64,000 nucleotides of DNA from Colius striatus. Lineage: Eukaryota > Chordata > Aves > Coliiformes > Coliidae. Made by a program: the position numbers and the translations under genes. The stretch's first letter is position 1, and each line of letters starts with the position of its first letter. Below, one piece after another: positions 1 through 12,700 of this stretch. Location of the stretch: assembly GCF_028858725.1 (NCBI RefSeq), contig NC_084763.1, positions 22,501,501-22,565,500 of the forward strand, written 5' to 3'. A model generated the notes under the pieces. It was not told the DNA's origin and made no database searches. It saw only the letters and a list, made by a program, of their open reading frames with translations.

Positions 1-49
1 TGTAACTTTGCTTTTCAGTAAGTATTTGCATGTTGTATGTATAACTATT

Positions 50-440
50 CACAGAATCACAGAATCTTAAGGGTTGGAAGGGACCTTGAACGGTCATCTA
101 GTCCCACATCCCCTGCCAGAGCAGGACCACTTAGATTAGATCACACAGGAACTCATCCAGTTGGGTTTTGAATGTCTCCAGACAAGGAGACTCAACAACC
201 CATCTGGGCAGCCTGTTCCAGTGTTCCCTCACCCTCACAGTGAAGAAATTCTTCCTTGTATTTCTTTGGAATCTCTTATGTTCCAGCTTGTACCCATTGC
301 CCCTTGTCCTATCATTGGACATCACTGAGAACAACCTGTCTCCATCCTTCTGACACCTGCGCTTTATGTATTTGTTGCCCATCCCTTGTAGCTGGGCTGC
401 TACATATTTAATATGAAGAAACAGGTCCCTCATTAAGACT
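50..440 (-). mobile_element. CR1 retrotransposon 3' fragment with the end of ORF2
   Basis: The left edge carries the CR1 3'-terminal short repeats (CACAGAATCACAGAATC) and the conserved GGTTGGAAGGGACC block, so the element lies on the minus strand with its 3' end at about 50. Minus-strand translation of 131-445 gives a recognisable C-terminus of the CR1 reverse-transcriptase polyprotein ([12 protein letters not shown], then [26 protein letters not shown] and LDEFLCDL). The frame stays open over about 100 codons, so this is a fairly young insertion, 5'-truncated as is usual for CR1. Confidence 0.92.
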
Positions 441-1784
441 TGCAAAAAAACCCCAAACCAATAACCTAAGACAAATGTTATGCTTTAAAAAAAGGCAGAA
501 TGCTATTAGAAGAGTTCTGTCAGTGCAGTACTCATTTTGGAGAGGAACACTTAGCTAGTTTGATAAGGCTGGAACCTGAAACATATCCAGAATGGTGAAG
601 TTTCAATTAGTATGTCTGTTGAGAGCTAGGCACCTGCCACCAAGTCCCTGGAAACATCATATTTGATCTGGGCCAAAATATGAAGGCTCTGCTCAGTGTA
701 AGGCTTGAGAAAATCATCCACTTGCTACCAAAAGTACCTTCTCCTAGCCCAGCAGCACAGTTCCCACTGTCTCAGCAACTGGGGAAGGGCATCCTCTGAT
801 TGCACAGCCAGCCTTGGAACAGCGAATCCATAATACTAGGACAGCTGTCCTGGGGACAAGGAGATGTTGATAGATGAACTGAGATGTTCTCAGTTTGAAG
901 GCAAAGAAAGCATCCCATAAAAAAGACACATACAGGCTAGAGGCTTCTGCTAACCTTTATTGCCATGTCTTGTTTGGCTTTGAAGGGATTGTTCACGTAA
1001 GATGTGTTTTGCTGATGCGGCTGCATCTGCGCAAATATTCAGCTGCTGTAATAGTGTCATCATGTATTAAAACATGTAAAATCTCTCAGGCAAGGCACAT
1101 ATTGACCTGACCTGAATTCCCTGTTAGTTGTAGTGCTGGTTGTTTCCAGTTACCTCAATGCCTTTAAAGGCTTGCAATGAAGGGATAGGGCCTCATGTGC
1201 TAGTGTCCCCCCTGTAAAGCAGGCAAATCTGCATGTTTCATCTCCTATGGAGGCTATGAAGACAAATTAAAGAAAATGGGGTATTCCTCTACTACAGGAA
1301 CAAATTCAGATAAAGACCTGTGTATCTACATCACCATTTAGGTAACTTGTCACTTCTGCAAAGATGATATCTGCCACTTGTTTGCCTCCAATGATATTTA
1401 TATGGCTGAAGACAAAGTTTGAGGGATAAATTTTGAGATATCCAGCTCTGAAAGTGGGACAGGAGACATGCTCCAAAGGCCTATGGCTTAGTTTGGTTGT
1501 ACCTTTTAAATAAAGAAACCAATTCCAAACTTCTCAAACAAAAGATTTTACTTTTCCCAGCAAACTTTGCCTTTCTTTGTTTCAAATTAGCACTGTTGCA
1601 AAGTTACCATTCAGTCACACAAAATATTCCAGAGTCTGGACTGAATTTGGGTTAGTAAATTTAACAGCAATGAAAGCAAAGCAATGTGGCAAAACTTGCA
1701 CAAATGCCTGCTTATGTAGGAGCTGATATTGTTCCTGAACCTCCACTGATGCTGCTTTGAACAATTTGCATTCGTCCTGTCACT
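441..1784. other. Intergenic, nothing recognised
   Basis: AT-rich single-copy-looking sequence between two CR1 fragments. Short open frames on both strands (up to about 70 codons) show no recognisable domain. Confidence 0.6.
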
Positions 1785-2215
1785 GGATCCCAGGGAGAAG
1801 GCATCAGCACCTCTCTCTCCACTTCTCCTCCTCAGGAAGCTATAGTAGAGAGCCATGAGATTGCCCCTCAGCCTTCTCTTCTCCAAACAAGACAAATCCA
1901 AAGTCCTTAGTTGCTCTTTGTAAAACATTTCTTCTAGCCCCTTCAATAGCTTTGTTGCCCTCCTCTGAACGCATTCAAGGACTTTTGTATTGTTCTTAAT
2001 TTATAGGTCCCAGAACTAAACACAGAGCTCCAAGTGAGGCCACACCAACACTGACTAGAGTAGGATAATCACCCCTTGGGCCGGGCTGGATCTGCTGTGG
2101 CTGATGTGTCCGAGGATGTGGTCTGGCTCTTAGCTGCCCGGGCGTGCTGCTGGCTCCTATTGAGCCTCCTGATGACCAGCAATTCCAGGTCGCTTTCTGA
2201 CGAGCTGCTCTTGCT
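1785..2215 (-). mobile_element. CR1 fragment, lacking its 3' end
   Basis: Contains the CR1 blocks CAGCCTTCTCTTCTCCA (about 1868), TAGCCCCTTCAATAGCTTTG followed by TTGCCCTCCTCTG, and CCCAGAACTAAACACAG (about 2009). The tail to about 2215 corresponds to upstream ORF2 sequence (CTGCTGGCTCCTATTGAG, then CAATTCCAGGTCGCTTTC). Same orientation as the element at 50-440. The canonical 3' repeats are missing on the left. Confidence 0.85.
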
Positions 2216-5200
2216 TTAACTTAATGTCACAACACACATACAAAATAAATGTTTTGAATAACAGTGTCAAGTGGAAAGAAAACAGATGTTTGAAGGTGGC
2301 TTCCATAACCTTGCAATAAAAAAATTGTTGGACTGCAAACCTGATTTACACTATCTGTTCCATTAATCTTTGTCTCAAAAGAAATGAAGTGATGTGTGAA
2401 CCCTTCAATATAAGAAATAATTTTTGACCCTGATTTAGTATATTCAAGATATTCTTTCACATATTACACCAATGTCAGTAATAAAAGCTATCACAGTATG
2501 TTAGAAAAGGGATATTTGTTCAGGCCAGAAGTTCAGTGGCTATGAAGGCATAATTAACCTATTTTTTCTGAGCCTGTTGTTGCTGGCTGCCATCTTAAGT
2601 GAACTAACTTGTGGCAGAAATGTCAAAGGGCAATACAAGATATTCCAGATCAATTCTAAACCCACATGACCAGAAGCTTTGGTGTTTAGAATTGAAAGGC
2701 CTGCTGTGTGAGCCAGGGTGAAAATCTGAACAATTTTAGAAGAGTTTTAATGTATCTGATAAGACCTCTGTTAAAATAGTGGAACAAATCACACTGTCAT
2801 TCAGCTTAAATTCCAGATAATCACAAAGACTAAATTTAAATGAGGTGAAAGACTTAAAAGAAATACATGCCAGACCGTTTCATAAGACAAGTTCAAACTT
2901 GAGGATTGCTTCCCATTTTTATGGTAGAACCTTGGGGCAAATGATAAATCAGCACTTACTGGTTGCTGTTAAAGAAAATAAGTTCCATTACAGTTACTTT
3001 GAATGAAAACTTTTGTGATAACTAGCCAACACGCAATGTAGCTGGACTTTTCTTACAGTACTATGCATCGATACCATAGGGACTTATAAAACAATAACTG
3101 AAAACCTATAAACCTATTTTTCAACCTGTAAAGTAGCTGAAAGAGCTGCAGTTTTCTCTGTACTTGCACTGTGCCTAGCATAATGGGATCTGTCTCCTAA
3201 TGAGTACTTTCAGCTGCAATGAGAACACAGGTAAAGGTAGTCCACTTTCAGCCCTGCAGGGACTTGTTATTCATATGCATGTGTAAGCCTTCTCCTAGCT
3301 GTCTTTTTAGGGGTGGAAACAAAGTAGAGATTTCTTAAAAATATATTGGGCCTCAAGTCTTTTGAACTAAAATCTGAACTGGAAAGCTTCTCTGGGAACA
3401 CCTTGAACTAGGCATGAATTCAAAGGTTATTGAATGGCGGCTGGAAAATGTCATGAAGTATTAAAGTTCTAAATATTTCAAAACTAATTGTATCCACAAA
3501 CTAAACAGTGCTAAGGGGATTTGGAGCCGGGGGCAGAATAAAATGAAAACCCCTTTATTCATGGGAGGGCAGAACATTTCAGTTCAGACTGAGTTTTCTC
3601 TGTGGTCAAGTGCAGACCTTAGTCTCCTGTAGAAAATTAAAGACAAAAAAGAGGGTTTAATGACAATAAGTAAATGCAAGTAGTTACAAATATTAACAGA
3701 CCTGTCCTCCACTGTATGACTAGTTCTAAATTAGCTTCCTAGGAGATCAGATAACCTTTGGCTCCTCCTTATACTAGAGATAGACTATAAATTTGAAACT
3801 GCTTAAATGAAAATGTAATACAATTCCTTCCAGGTGTGAGTGAGAACTTTGTACAATAATATGAAAGCATTCTCTTCTCTCACTGTGGCTTTGATAAAGA
3901 AAATGTAAACAATCATTTAATATTAATACCTGGAATGAACTTCAAGTTTAAGCTTCAGAAAATGACCTAGAAAACAAATTTAAGCAACATAGGCTGGCTA
4001 TGTAATAGTACAAACCATCCTCCTTATCTCTCTAAGAGTGTTGCAGAATATATTAACTTCCATGATTTCTTTTATTGTCAGGCAAGATTTCGGGATAATT
4101 CAAACAAATGACCTTGCTATGCTGGTGTATAAGCAAAAAAACATAGTTTAGTGACAGTAAACATTCTTATACCAGCACTAGGAAGTAGCCTAAATGCAGC
4201 TAGTGTAAAGTTTAGTTTTTCCTTCCTGTCTGCTCATGCATTTCACTGTATATTGATTGAAGTTTAGAAGCAGCTTGACTGACTTTGGTGCATTTGGCTT
4301 GCGCACTCATTTCGGTTAAAGCTTAGACTATAAGACATCTTTAGCAAGGAAATTTTGAAACATTAATGAGCTTCTTGATAGCTCTTGTATTCAAGCCTAA
4401 TCATGTTTTATATTAGAGCTTTGTCTCTAGCTGGAGATGAATTCCTTTCCCAGCAGATCACAAACAGAACAGCTTAACTGCATGGTCGTGGTCTCACCTC
4501 TCCTCCACTTCAGTTTTTGTTAAGGCACTTCCCTTTATGCTAGAGATTATTTGAGGATTGCAATGTACTCACAAATGCTGTGAACAAACTTAGATATTAA
4601 GGATTGTCATCTGAAGTGAAACTGTTGAAAATTGGTGCTCAGGTTTTTTTGGCACTTGGATATGAAATTAGAAGCTAAAATAACATATCTGATCACACTT
4701 CCCATAATGGATGTAATCCCTTCTAGAGTCAGGATTTTTCTAAATTCTCACAATAATGATCCAAAATAATCGATAAGATGATGTCATAACTAGATGTTTG
4801 GGGCCCATGTAAATACTGCTTCAAGAGACTTCTTTGACACTGATATTGATATCATTTTTTGGTTACTGGTTTAGTTCAGTCTGTCAGAAGATGTTTATAC
4901 TCTACAGAATTATCTGAAAAAGGGAAGACAAATTCTTAAAAGTCTTAGTTGTACATGCTGCATCTGAGAGGAGATCAGATATTTGACAAGACTGGCGACA
5001 AGTTTCTATACAAATAACTGAATGAAGACACAAATGCACATCAAACTCTGCATGCTTTGCTACACAAGTTATTTAAAAGAACACATTTTTTAATTAGATC
5101 ACAAGTGGTACAACTCTTTTGCATAAAATATTTTTTGTATCCCATCATACAGTCCAAAGCAAAGCCTTGCATCTGACTTTGTGAGTATGGAGTTTGAAAG

Positions 5201-5649
5201 ACCAGGAATATGATAAAATAGTGATGGGAGTGGGTTTAATACAATTAGATTTAATTCATTGACTGGCATGCATAAAATGTAAATTAAAGTAGCTACTTAC
5301 TCCCTTTCTCACAGAGGGGGAGCAAAGACAGTAGACAGACTATGTATGATACCTTTGCTTCCCTGCAGCATTTTCTCTTGGGAGAAAGTGGGATTGCAGC
5401 TGTGGTATCTGAAGCATGACTGTTTGCAAAGAAAATCTTCCACCTTCTCTCCTGTTAGAAAATGCATCATCTTCTGAATCACAGCACGTGTCTGGGTTCC
5501 TTAACTGTTGTTGCTTTCCCTTCTTCTGACACAAATACGATGAAGTGCACCAAATGATTTAGGATTCTGAAGCGCTAAAGGTAGGTTTAAAAGTCAGGAG
5601 AGGCTTTTCCTTATGTATGTGACAATTTTCAGAACATGTCATTGAGTAT
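2216..5649. other. Intergenic or relic CPVL intron, nothing recognised
   Basis: I looked here for the preceding CPVL exons (GESYAGKY-like and GGPGGSS-like motifs of serine carboxypeptidases) and did not see them. No repeat identified. Confidence 0.5.
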
Positions 5650-5914
5650 CTGCATCATGATATTGGAAATAGGTACTGACTCTGTTTTTTGGGATACTTT
5701 TTGTACTGTTTACAGCAACCTTCCCAGCAAATGTCCCTTACAACTGGAGCCTGAAGACTCGAGTAATTTCACAAACTTTTCATTGCTTCCAGAGCTGAAT
5801 AAATTTACCCATGTGAGAAATCACACTTTCCATGGCAGGGCTGTAGTTGCATAGATTTTTAGTGAAAACATGCTAAAGAGTAAATCCTCATTAGCCGCAT
5901 TAATGCATACAAGA
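5650..5914 (+). pseudogene. CPVL: Relic exon of CPVL (serine carboxypeptidase, vitellogenic-like)
   Basis: The + strand frame at 5747-5851 reads EPEDSSNFTNFSLLPE, then HVRNHTF. It aligns without gaps to the 3'-region exon of CPVL (EPEDQLYYVKFLSLPE, then HVGNQTF in human, as I recall it): EPED at 5747-5758, LPE at 5786-5794, HV at 5810-5815, TF at 5825-5830. The frame then meets TAG at 5852-5854 where CPVL has Lys. Past the stop the similarity continues (E at 5864, S at 5879, K at 5882, then LAALM at 5891-5905 where the family has WL..(I/L)M), with about one codon lost. The exon's expected end near 5914 has CT where a GT donor is expected. An acceptor-like tract ends at TTTACAG 5715, though weak similarity reaches back to about 5650. 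CPVL lies on the 5' side of TRIL, same strand, in mammals, matching this placement. The stop and lost donor indicate a dead copy: either CPVL itself in this lineage or a decayed tandem duplicate. Confidence 0.8.
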
Positions 5915-8581
5915 GCTTTTAACTACATAGTCTCTGATCTCGTTTCTGTGCAGAAATAGGTTTCCCTGCTGCTTATATCTTATCTCCTGGCCATTCACAA
6001 ATCATTGGTCTAGACACTAGAAAGTTTCTGAAAAAGATTATCAAAGGTAGGGTGTTGGTTCTGCTTGATCTGGTAACCTGCTTTCTTTGTAACTAGGAAA
6101 TACAATAAACTACTTGTTAGTATATTAATGTTTCCGGAAATTTTCCTGAAATAAATACTTGCTCTCCCCTCTCCACCTCTCCCCCCGCCCCTGCAATCAG
6201 TAAACAGAAGTTGCAGCCCTGAGATTTTTTTTTAATGAAATATCTGGAAAATAAGTTTATAGGAGGAATAAGTCTTAGGAGGAATGTAGGGAATTAAAAA
6301 AACCTCCACCAAACATCTGAACTCTGACCAGACTCGGTTGTAGTCAAGCGACCACTAATGCACCTAAAAATACAGCTGGATTTATAATACAGCTCGCTGT
6401 AACTCACTATGTGGGATATGTGAAGGAATGTCCTGTAATAACTGCTGTGATGGGTCCTGGGGCCCTCTGCTCTTTTACCAAGGCATAAGCAGTTGCAGTT
6501 GAAGTACATGCTCAGAACTTTTTTATTTGGAAGTTGAAATTACATCAGAAAATGCCCACAGTATATACTCTGCCAGAAAAACTACTTGTCACACCGCTCT
6601 CCTAGTAAGAGATGATATTTTTTATTGGAGGATCTAATAAAATAGCTTTGGTTTTAGATGAAAGCTTAAGCCTTCGTCCTTCTCTCCAGTCCTCAAAACA
6701 AGCTGAAGTGACATCCTTAGCCCAATGAAATTAGCGCAGGTAGGAGGCAGAGTGGTGCAAGGGGAAGTTCTGCAGAATTCAGGTTCATGAATCATCAGCT
6801 CCAATGGGAGAATGCAGCAGGACCCACATCACAGTGGAGCATATAAATACACAACTCAGCTGCACTCAGGGAACACAGGAATAAAATCCATCTCTTTAGT
6901 TCATCTATCTGAGGGGCCTGACCTAGGGAATTGGTTGCTGTTGGCTCCTCATTCAACGATGAGGAAGACCAGGCTCACCTCAGAAGGTGGTTTAGGTCTA
7001 GGATGATCTTGCCCCTAACATACACATCACAAGCCACCAGCTACATTCATGAATCTGGGCTGAGAGAGGTTGTTCATCATCTTGAATGCAGACCGTGATT
7101 TTTGAATATATTAGTCAATATTTCTGTTTTTTAAAAGCTACAGAATTACAATCATAGATAGTAGCCTTTATGTAATCAGCAGGCAAAGCGGTCACTCTCT
7201 AAGACTTAAGTGGCTTATGTGGTTTTACTGGAGCTTTTGTTTTGCAAAGAGTGTTCTTCCAGCAGCTGCTCCAGCTGATGGTCTGACTGCAAAGCTTACA
7301 CTTTGCCAATGGCAGTGTGGGTACCCTGAAGAGTTTCTGGCTTTCCTTAACTGAACAGAAGAAACTAATTTAAATTTTAAAAAATATAATTAGTTTGACT
7401 TCCTCTACCAGGAATTCTGTAATTGATACTATGAATAAATTATGGAATGCAGTTGTGAGGGTTCTTAATCACAAAGCTTCTTAGCTGCACAGCTTCTGTG
7501 CTGACAAGTGATATATGTTTTGTTCTCCAAAACGGAGCATAATCCTTGTCACAGAATACATCTTACATGCCACAAGCTGGAAGTGAGGGACTGAAATGAG
7601 TGCACAAATCCTGACTGAATATTTGCTGAGGCAGGTATTGCTCAGCTTATCTGTGCAGAATGCAAATACAAGGCAAAGCAACGGGTCCAGGCTCGTTCAA
7701 AAGCCAGAAGGGGTTTAAACTTACTGATTACAATTAGCTTAGGCCCTGTGCAATATGCTTTATTTTCCCATGTGTCTGAATTAATTTTCAGCTGTTGTCA
7801 TGTTTTCGAGCTGCTGAATGTAAGTTTCTTTCTCTCCAAGCAGATTATTCACTAAGAAATATTTGAGCCACCTATCTCCCTTTCTCATCTATGAACCTAA
7901 TTTTGCTTTTAAACATTTCAATAAGGGCAAATGACATCACATATAAAGTTACAGAAAAAACTTTAGAATATTGCTGGATTTAGTAGTTATTTGAAGTAAA
8001 AATTAAAGAAGAAATTAATCCCGTTAATGAAATGTAATCTTATTTACTAAAAATGTCTTTGATGTAAATAACAATATAGACCTTTAAGCATTCAATTTAG
8101 TTAAAAATCGGTGAAATCTCATATATCAGCTGCCTCTAATGAGTGTGTAATGGTTGTGCTTTCCTATTTCTCACTGAGATGAAGCTACCCTTTCATAGAG
8201 TTTACTTCCCATGCAGCAGACTTTATTTCTTAATCCCATGTAAAATTACCTCTTTGTTTCCTAGACTCAATAGCTAATATTGACATTATTGAATTAGAGG
8301 CCAGAGGTTATCCAATATCCCTGTGGCAAAGCATCCTGGCTCATGTTGTATCCCTTCACCTATTATCCCTCCACAAAGCCAGGTGGCTGCTTCCAAAGTA
8401 TCCTCCTAAACCATGTTGAGAAAGTAATGCCAGTCAGGCAGTTCCTCTCAATGGACCAGCCCTGGTGCCAGAACCTAGTGCTCAGCACAGGCAAAAGTCC
8501 TGCCTGGGATGGAGGTGTATGGATGAACACAAGGGTAGTGCTGGAAATCATGTCTTGCCCTTGGTTCAGGGATGTAGCTAT
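5915..8581. other. Intergenic or relic CPVL intron, nothing recognised
   Basis: AT-rich sequence between the CPVL relic exon and the GGAA microsatellite. No coding pattern, RNA gene or mobile element identified. Confidence 0.5.
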
Positions 8582-8629
8582 GGAAGGAAGGAAGGAAGGA
8601 AGGAAGGAAGGAAGGAAGGAAGGAAGGAA
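8582..8629 (+). repeat. (GGAA)12 microsatellite
   Basis: Twelve uninterrupted GGAA units followed by GGGAAAA. It is the only long perfect tetranucleotide array in the window. Open frames crossing it with EGRK or PSFL repeats are artefacts of the array. Confidence 0.97.
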
Positions 8630-9524
8630 GGGAAAACTCTATCTGTTTTCCAGCGTCAATCACACCCCATTGCTGTTTGTAATGAATGTTCATTCTTCTG
8701 AATGATTTGGAGTTGTTGATTTTGGCCCTTTGTGCAGTTTTTGTTTACCACAACTGTCATCAATTTCCTAGCCATCTGCCTGCTCAAAATTCACCACCTA
8801 GCCTCCTGCAGCTTCTGAAGTTTGTTGCTTTCACCATTTCCAAGGCCTATGAGCCTCAATGCTTGTCCCTTTTCCCCATCTGGACAGGTGATGCTAAAAA
8901 TCACCTATGTCCCCAGTGGCTATGTACTCACTATGTCTTGCTCCTTTAAAGCACCAAAGAACAGCCAGAGTTAGAAAACCCACCCCACCACTTTGCAGGA
9001 GCAAATGTTTTCTCATGGTACGTGTCTTTAAGCAACTATTGTACCGTAATCTTTGTCTTTGACTTTTAAAATTTAGATTCTGCATGTATGTTCTTTCATT
9101 TTAAAAATACAAGGAAATCCTTTTATTTGAACATGGTGTCAAACTGCAATTGCTACTGTGTATAAATCGGTCATTTGGGATAATTATCACAAGAATAAGC
9201 ATTACATCCTCAGAAAATCCAGAATAAGATTAAACTTCAAGGAACAGAAGTACAAGTTTGAACAACTTTTGCATCACATTGGAGCACATAGGTGAAAAAT
9301 GCTTTCAATTCAGTACACCAACTGAGATTCACTCTCCATGTTGCCCTGATCATAACAGAGTACTCACTGCATGGCAGCAAAACCAGGGGAAATTAATATG
9401 AAAGCTACTTTTGTGGCTAGTAACAACAAGAAAGTTTAAAAAATGTTATGCAAGAGGTCTCATTGGTGGAGCATTATCAGTTTATTTAATTCTTTACTAT
9501 ATAGAAATGCAATAGCATTTTTGA
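8630..9524. other. Intergenic, nothing recognised
   Basis: Short open frames of 60-90 codons occur on both strands but none resembles a known domain. Confidence 0.5.
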
Positions 9525-9706
9525 GCTAAATTGTTTCTGGGAAACCACTTTATTTTGACTATAATTCTTACATTAAAAGGACTACTGGAATTAATGGAAG
9601 AAACTGGAAGGAACAGTGGGAAGGTGATTTTTTCCAAATGGTCTCTAACTCTTCATCATACACTGCACACACTGGAACAGTGGATGAATAATTTCCATCA
9701 GTTTAT
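9525..9706 (+). pseudogene. Possible second CPVL relic exon (weak)
   Basis: An open + strand stretch reads FLGNHFILTII ... LMEETGRNSGK ... and ends NNFHQ at about 9692-9706. In CPVL the exon after the one at 5.7 kb runs from a segment like VLIYNGQLDII through LMGMDW.GS and ends GDFHQ. Order, strand and length (about 57 against 61 codons) fit, but identity is low and gaps are needed. No clean acceptor precedes it and the position after FHQ reads TTTATC rather than GT. About 60-100 bases further on, a segment containing SDQKP (about 9796-9810) weakly resembles the start of the CPVL last exon (PYDQP). I regard this as a hypothesis suggested by position. Confidence 0.28.
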
Positions 9707-12700
9707 CTGTTTGATAAATTATAGTTACAAGAGAAATGCTGCATTTTGGCTGGAAAGTCTTACAAAACAGATGACTAGATCAGACTCAGTCATCTGGAGT
9801 GATCAAAAACCTGGTGAATGTCTTGCTACATCATCGTTTCAAATCATATTTGATTTCAGTGTGTTTCAGGAGGAGTTTTAAAGAACTCATTTCACTGAAG
9901 ATAAAGTGTGCAAAATCCTATGAAAACATTTTCACTGATTGGGCAGATGCCAGGGGTTTTTTTTCCCTTGGGTTCTCTGCTATGGTTTGGAGGTTAGGCT
10001 GTATTTTCTCTCCTTTATTTGGACCTATGATTGTAATAAGTTGCCTTTAAAGTAGGAAGATTTCAGTACTTTTCTCTCTCGTAGCTGTTGAAGAATTCAA
10101 TTACATTGTTTACAGAATTTAATCAGGCTTTTCTAGAAGATGTTTTATACTGTCCTTTCAAGGAAATATTATACTAATGGGTTTAGGCAGGGATTAAAAT
10201 ACAGCCCATGAGCAAATTGGCTATCTTTCAAGGCTCTCCCACAACTTTGGCTGCATTGTTCATACTGAAATCAGAAAAAGACCTCAGGAATTAATTCACA
10301 TACATTTAACCTTCCCGCATTAAGTGTTTGGCTGCTGTTATTTTAATTGAAAAAAAAAAGTTCAGTGTACACTGTATAATTCAAATCCCTGTGAGTGGCT
10401 GAGAAAGAAGTTTTCATAAGCCAGCATTAACAGCAAACTCTTCTTATCTACTCACCCATAATTGTGCCATGCCACTGGTATGTGAGTATGATACAAAATC
10501 CAGGTACTGTGATGACCAGCCAGTGAATTGCTGGTCTGCGGCATGTCAGTGTGAATTGTATGTCTCCTCTGCTTGTATCCCAAAGACTTGTGGTACCTCA
10601 CTTTTCACTCTTGTGTTATTTGCCAAGGGTTAATTGTGTGTGTTGTGGCAAATAGGGAAATATTGGATACAACCGTTATTGGCACTTCATTCTATAGTCT
10701 TTGTGTTACAGATTGAGTTACTCAATTGGGACATTAAATGGCTGTTAAAAGCTTTTGTCATATTTAGATATTATCCATTCATCTCTGAAAGCTATATTGC
10801 AGAATCTGAGAAATGCACAAGCAAGTGACCTGTAAAGATAAGCAAGAAAATAAAGAAAAGCAAGGCCTATCAGCAGTCCATTAACTCTGATTCTTGTGAA
10901 GAGGCATCTTCCCCATGAAGTTGCATCAGGTGCAGACAGATAGATGTCAGATGTCTCAGAGCTTTTGTTGCTTCCTTTTCCCACTCTTACCCTCCCTCAG
11001 AGCTCAACACACATGCTGATGGAAAGGGGAGATTCCTCTTTACAAAGCCTATCGTGGACTGGATTTCTCCAAAGGCAGATGGATCATGGCACTACCTTTA
11101 CCCTAGAGGTACTTTCAAGTACCACACACCAGTGCAATGTGCCCCGTAAGACTGCAACTAAATTCACGTCCTTTTCTACTCTTGCTGTTTGCCTATTTTC
11201 AGCTAAAAAAGATAGTGAGAGACATGACCCTAGGAATAAGGCCAGGACAAGGAAGCTGTGTCCTGGACACCTGCCTGCAGTCTCCCTGCTTCCTGTCTCA
11301 TCAGTAGGATAAAACAAAAGAAACTTTATTATAGGAGAATTCCACAGCAAAGCACTTACAGTCTTTATATGTGAAGATCTGTCTTGCATAATCATATTTC
11401 CCTTTGCCTAATTAATGAAACAGTGGAGAGTGTGTGTGGCAGCTTTGAATAGCTAGGGGTGTTGGTAACACTGCAAATGAAGCACTGGTAATATTTGTCC
11501 AGGGCTAGACTGGCTTTTCATCACAAAACATAGCTGGTAACTGAATCCTAAAAATGTTAACTGAATTGCAATTTTATTTGACTCCTTTCACAGCTACATA
11601 AGGCCACAATTCTCACACAACTTCATTATATGTTACTCTTGTAGCAAAACTGGCTTAATGCACTGCTCCCTTGTCACATTAGCTGTGTGTTCTCTGCTGT
11701 ACCGTCAGTCTGCATGGGCATTGGGTCAGGAAACGGTGTAAGAAAAAAACTACTGATAAAAAAAGTCAATTTTGCTGACAGCTCCAGAAAAAAAAAATCA
11801 TCCTGCACATCAAGCCACTGAGGAAGCAAAGAGTTTCTTTGGGTGGAGAAAGGCAGAGAGGTATCACAGTCTGGTAGTGCTGCTGAGTATTCCACATCAT
11901 CACCCATTTCACAGCCCTAGAACTACATATCAGAACAACTATTACCTCCTTGGGACTTTTGATAAGCATACAGTTGCTATTATATTATTACTAGCTTTAT
12001 AGATACTCCAAAACAGATAGATAACAGAAGAAATAACAGATATAGCATTTGGAAAACATTGTGTTTAATCTGTTTTCTTCATCATTTCCTCCCATGCCAC
12101 CCACTTTCAAAAGATGTTTTCAGTTTTGAAGTCCCAAGCAGTGCCATACACTGTGCGTACATACGGTTTGTGTATATTTTCCATGCATGTGACCACCCTG
12201 ATGGGCTTTCTGCCAAGTCCCAGGTGTTCAATGTCTCCAGGATCTACACAGAAATCTTGAACTGTGCTCAAGCATGAGTGAGAGTGAACCATTCAGCCTG
12301 AGCTCTTGTTGTGTGTACAGGCAGGCAACGTCAGGGTCTAGTGAGGTCTTGGTTGCCTCCAAGGAAAATTGTTGCAGGAGAATGGGAGTTTTATCATTCT
12401 TATTGACCAAGATATTTAAATTTCCACAAAATCCCAGTATAGATGGAATCTAGTATTTTAGAGCTTTCCAGATGCTCTTTCATTGCACTAGCTCTTCAGT
12501 CTTGTTTACTCTAAATTCTGTTAAAATGCAAGAACGAAACAGGAGATGGTGGCTGAAAAGAAGAACAGGGTTAAAATTCAGACCCTGCTCCAAGGAGTAC
12601 ATACTGGGGGGCACTGTGCTAAAGCAGGCACAGGAATGAATGAGAAAAAAAAGTGATCACACAGGTATGACACATTGCAGTTTATGTATCTTAGAAAGAT

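Noticed and set aside
4431..4500. CTGGAGATGAATTCC tract considered as a CPVL exon (GDG.. motif)
   Set aside because: The translation does not continue with the family's GDGYSDPE-like sequence beyond two residues.
8343..8705. 120-codon frame with an EGRK repeat and overlapping frames
   Set aside because: Translation of the GGAA microsatellite and unremarkable flanks.
10944..11395. Overlapping 122- and 103-codon frames on opposite strands
   Set aside because: No recognisable motif, no splice or promoter context; consistent with chance.
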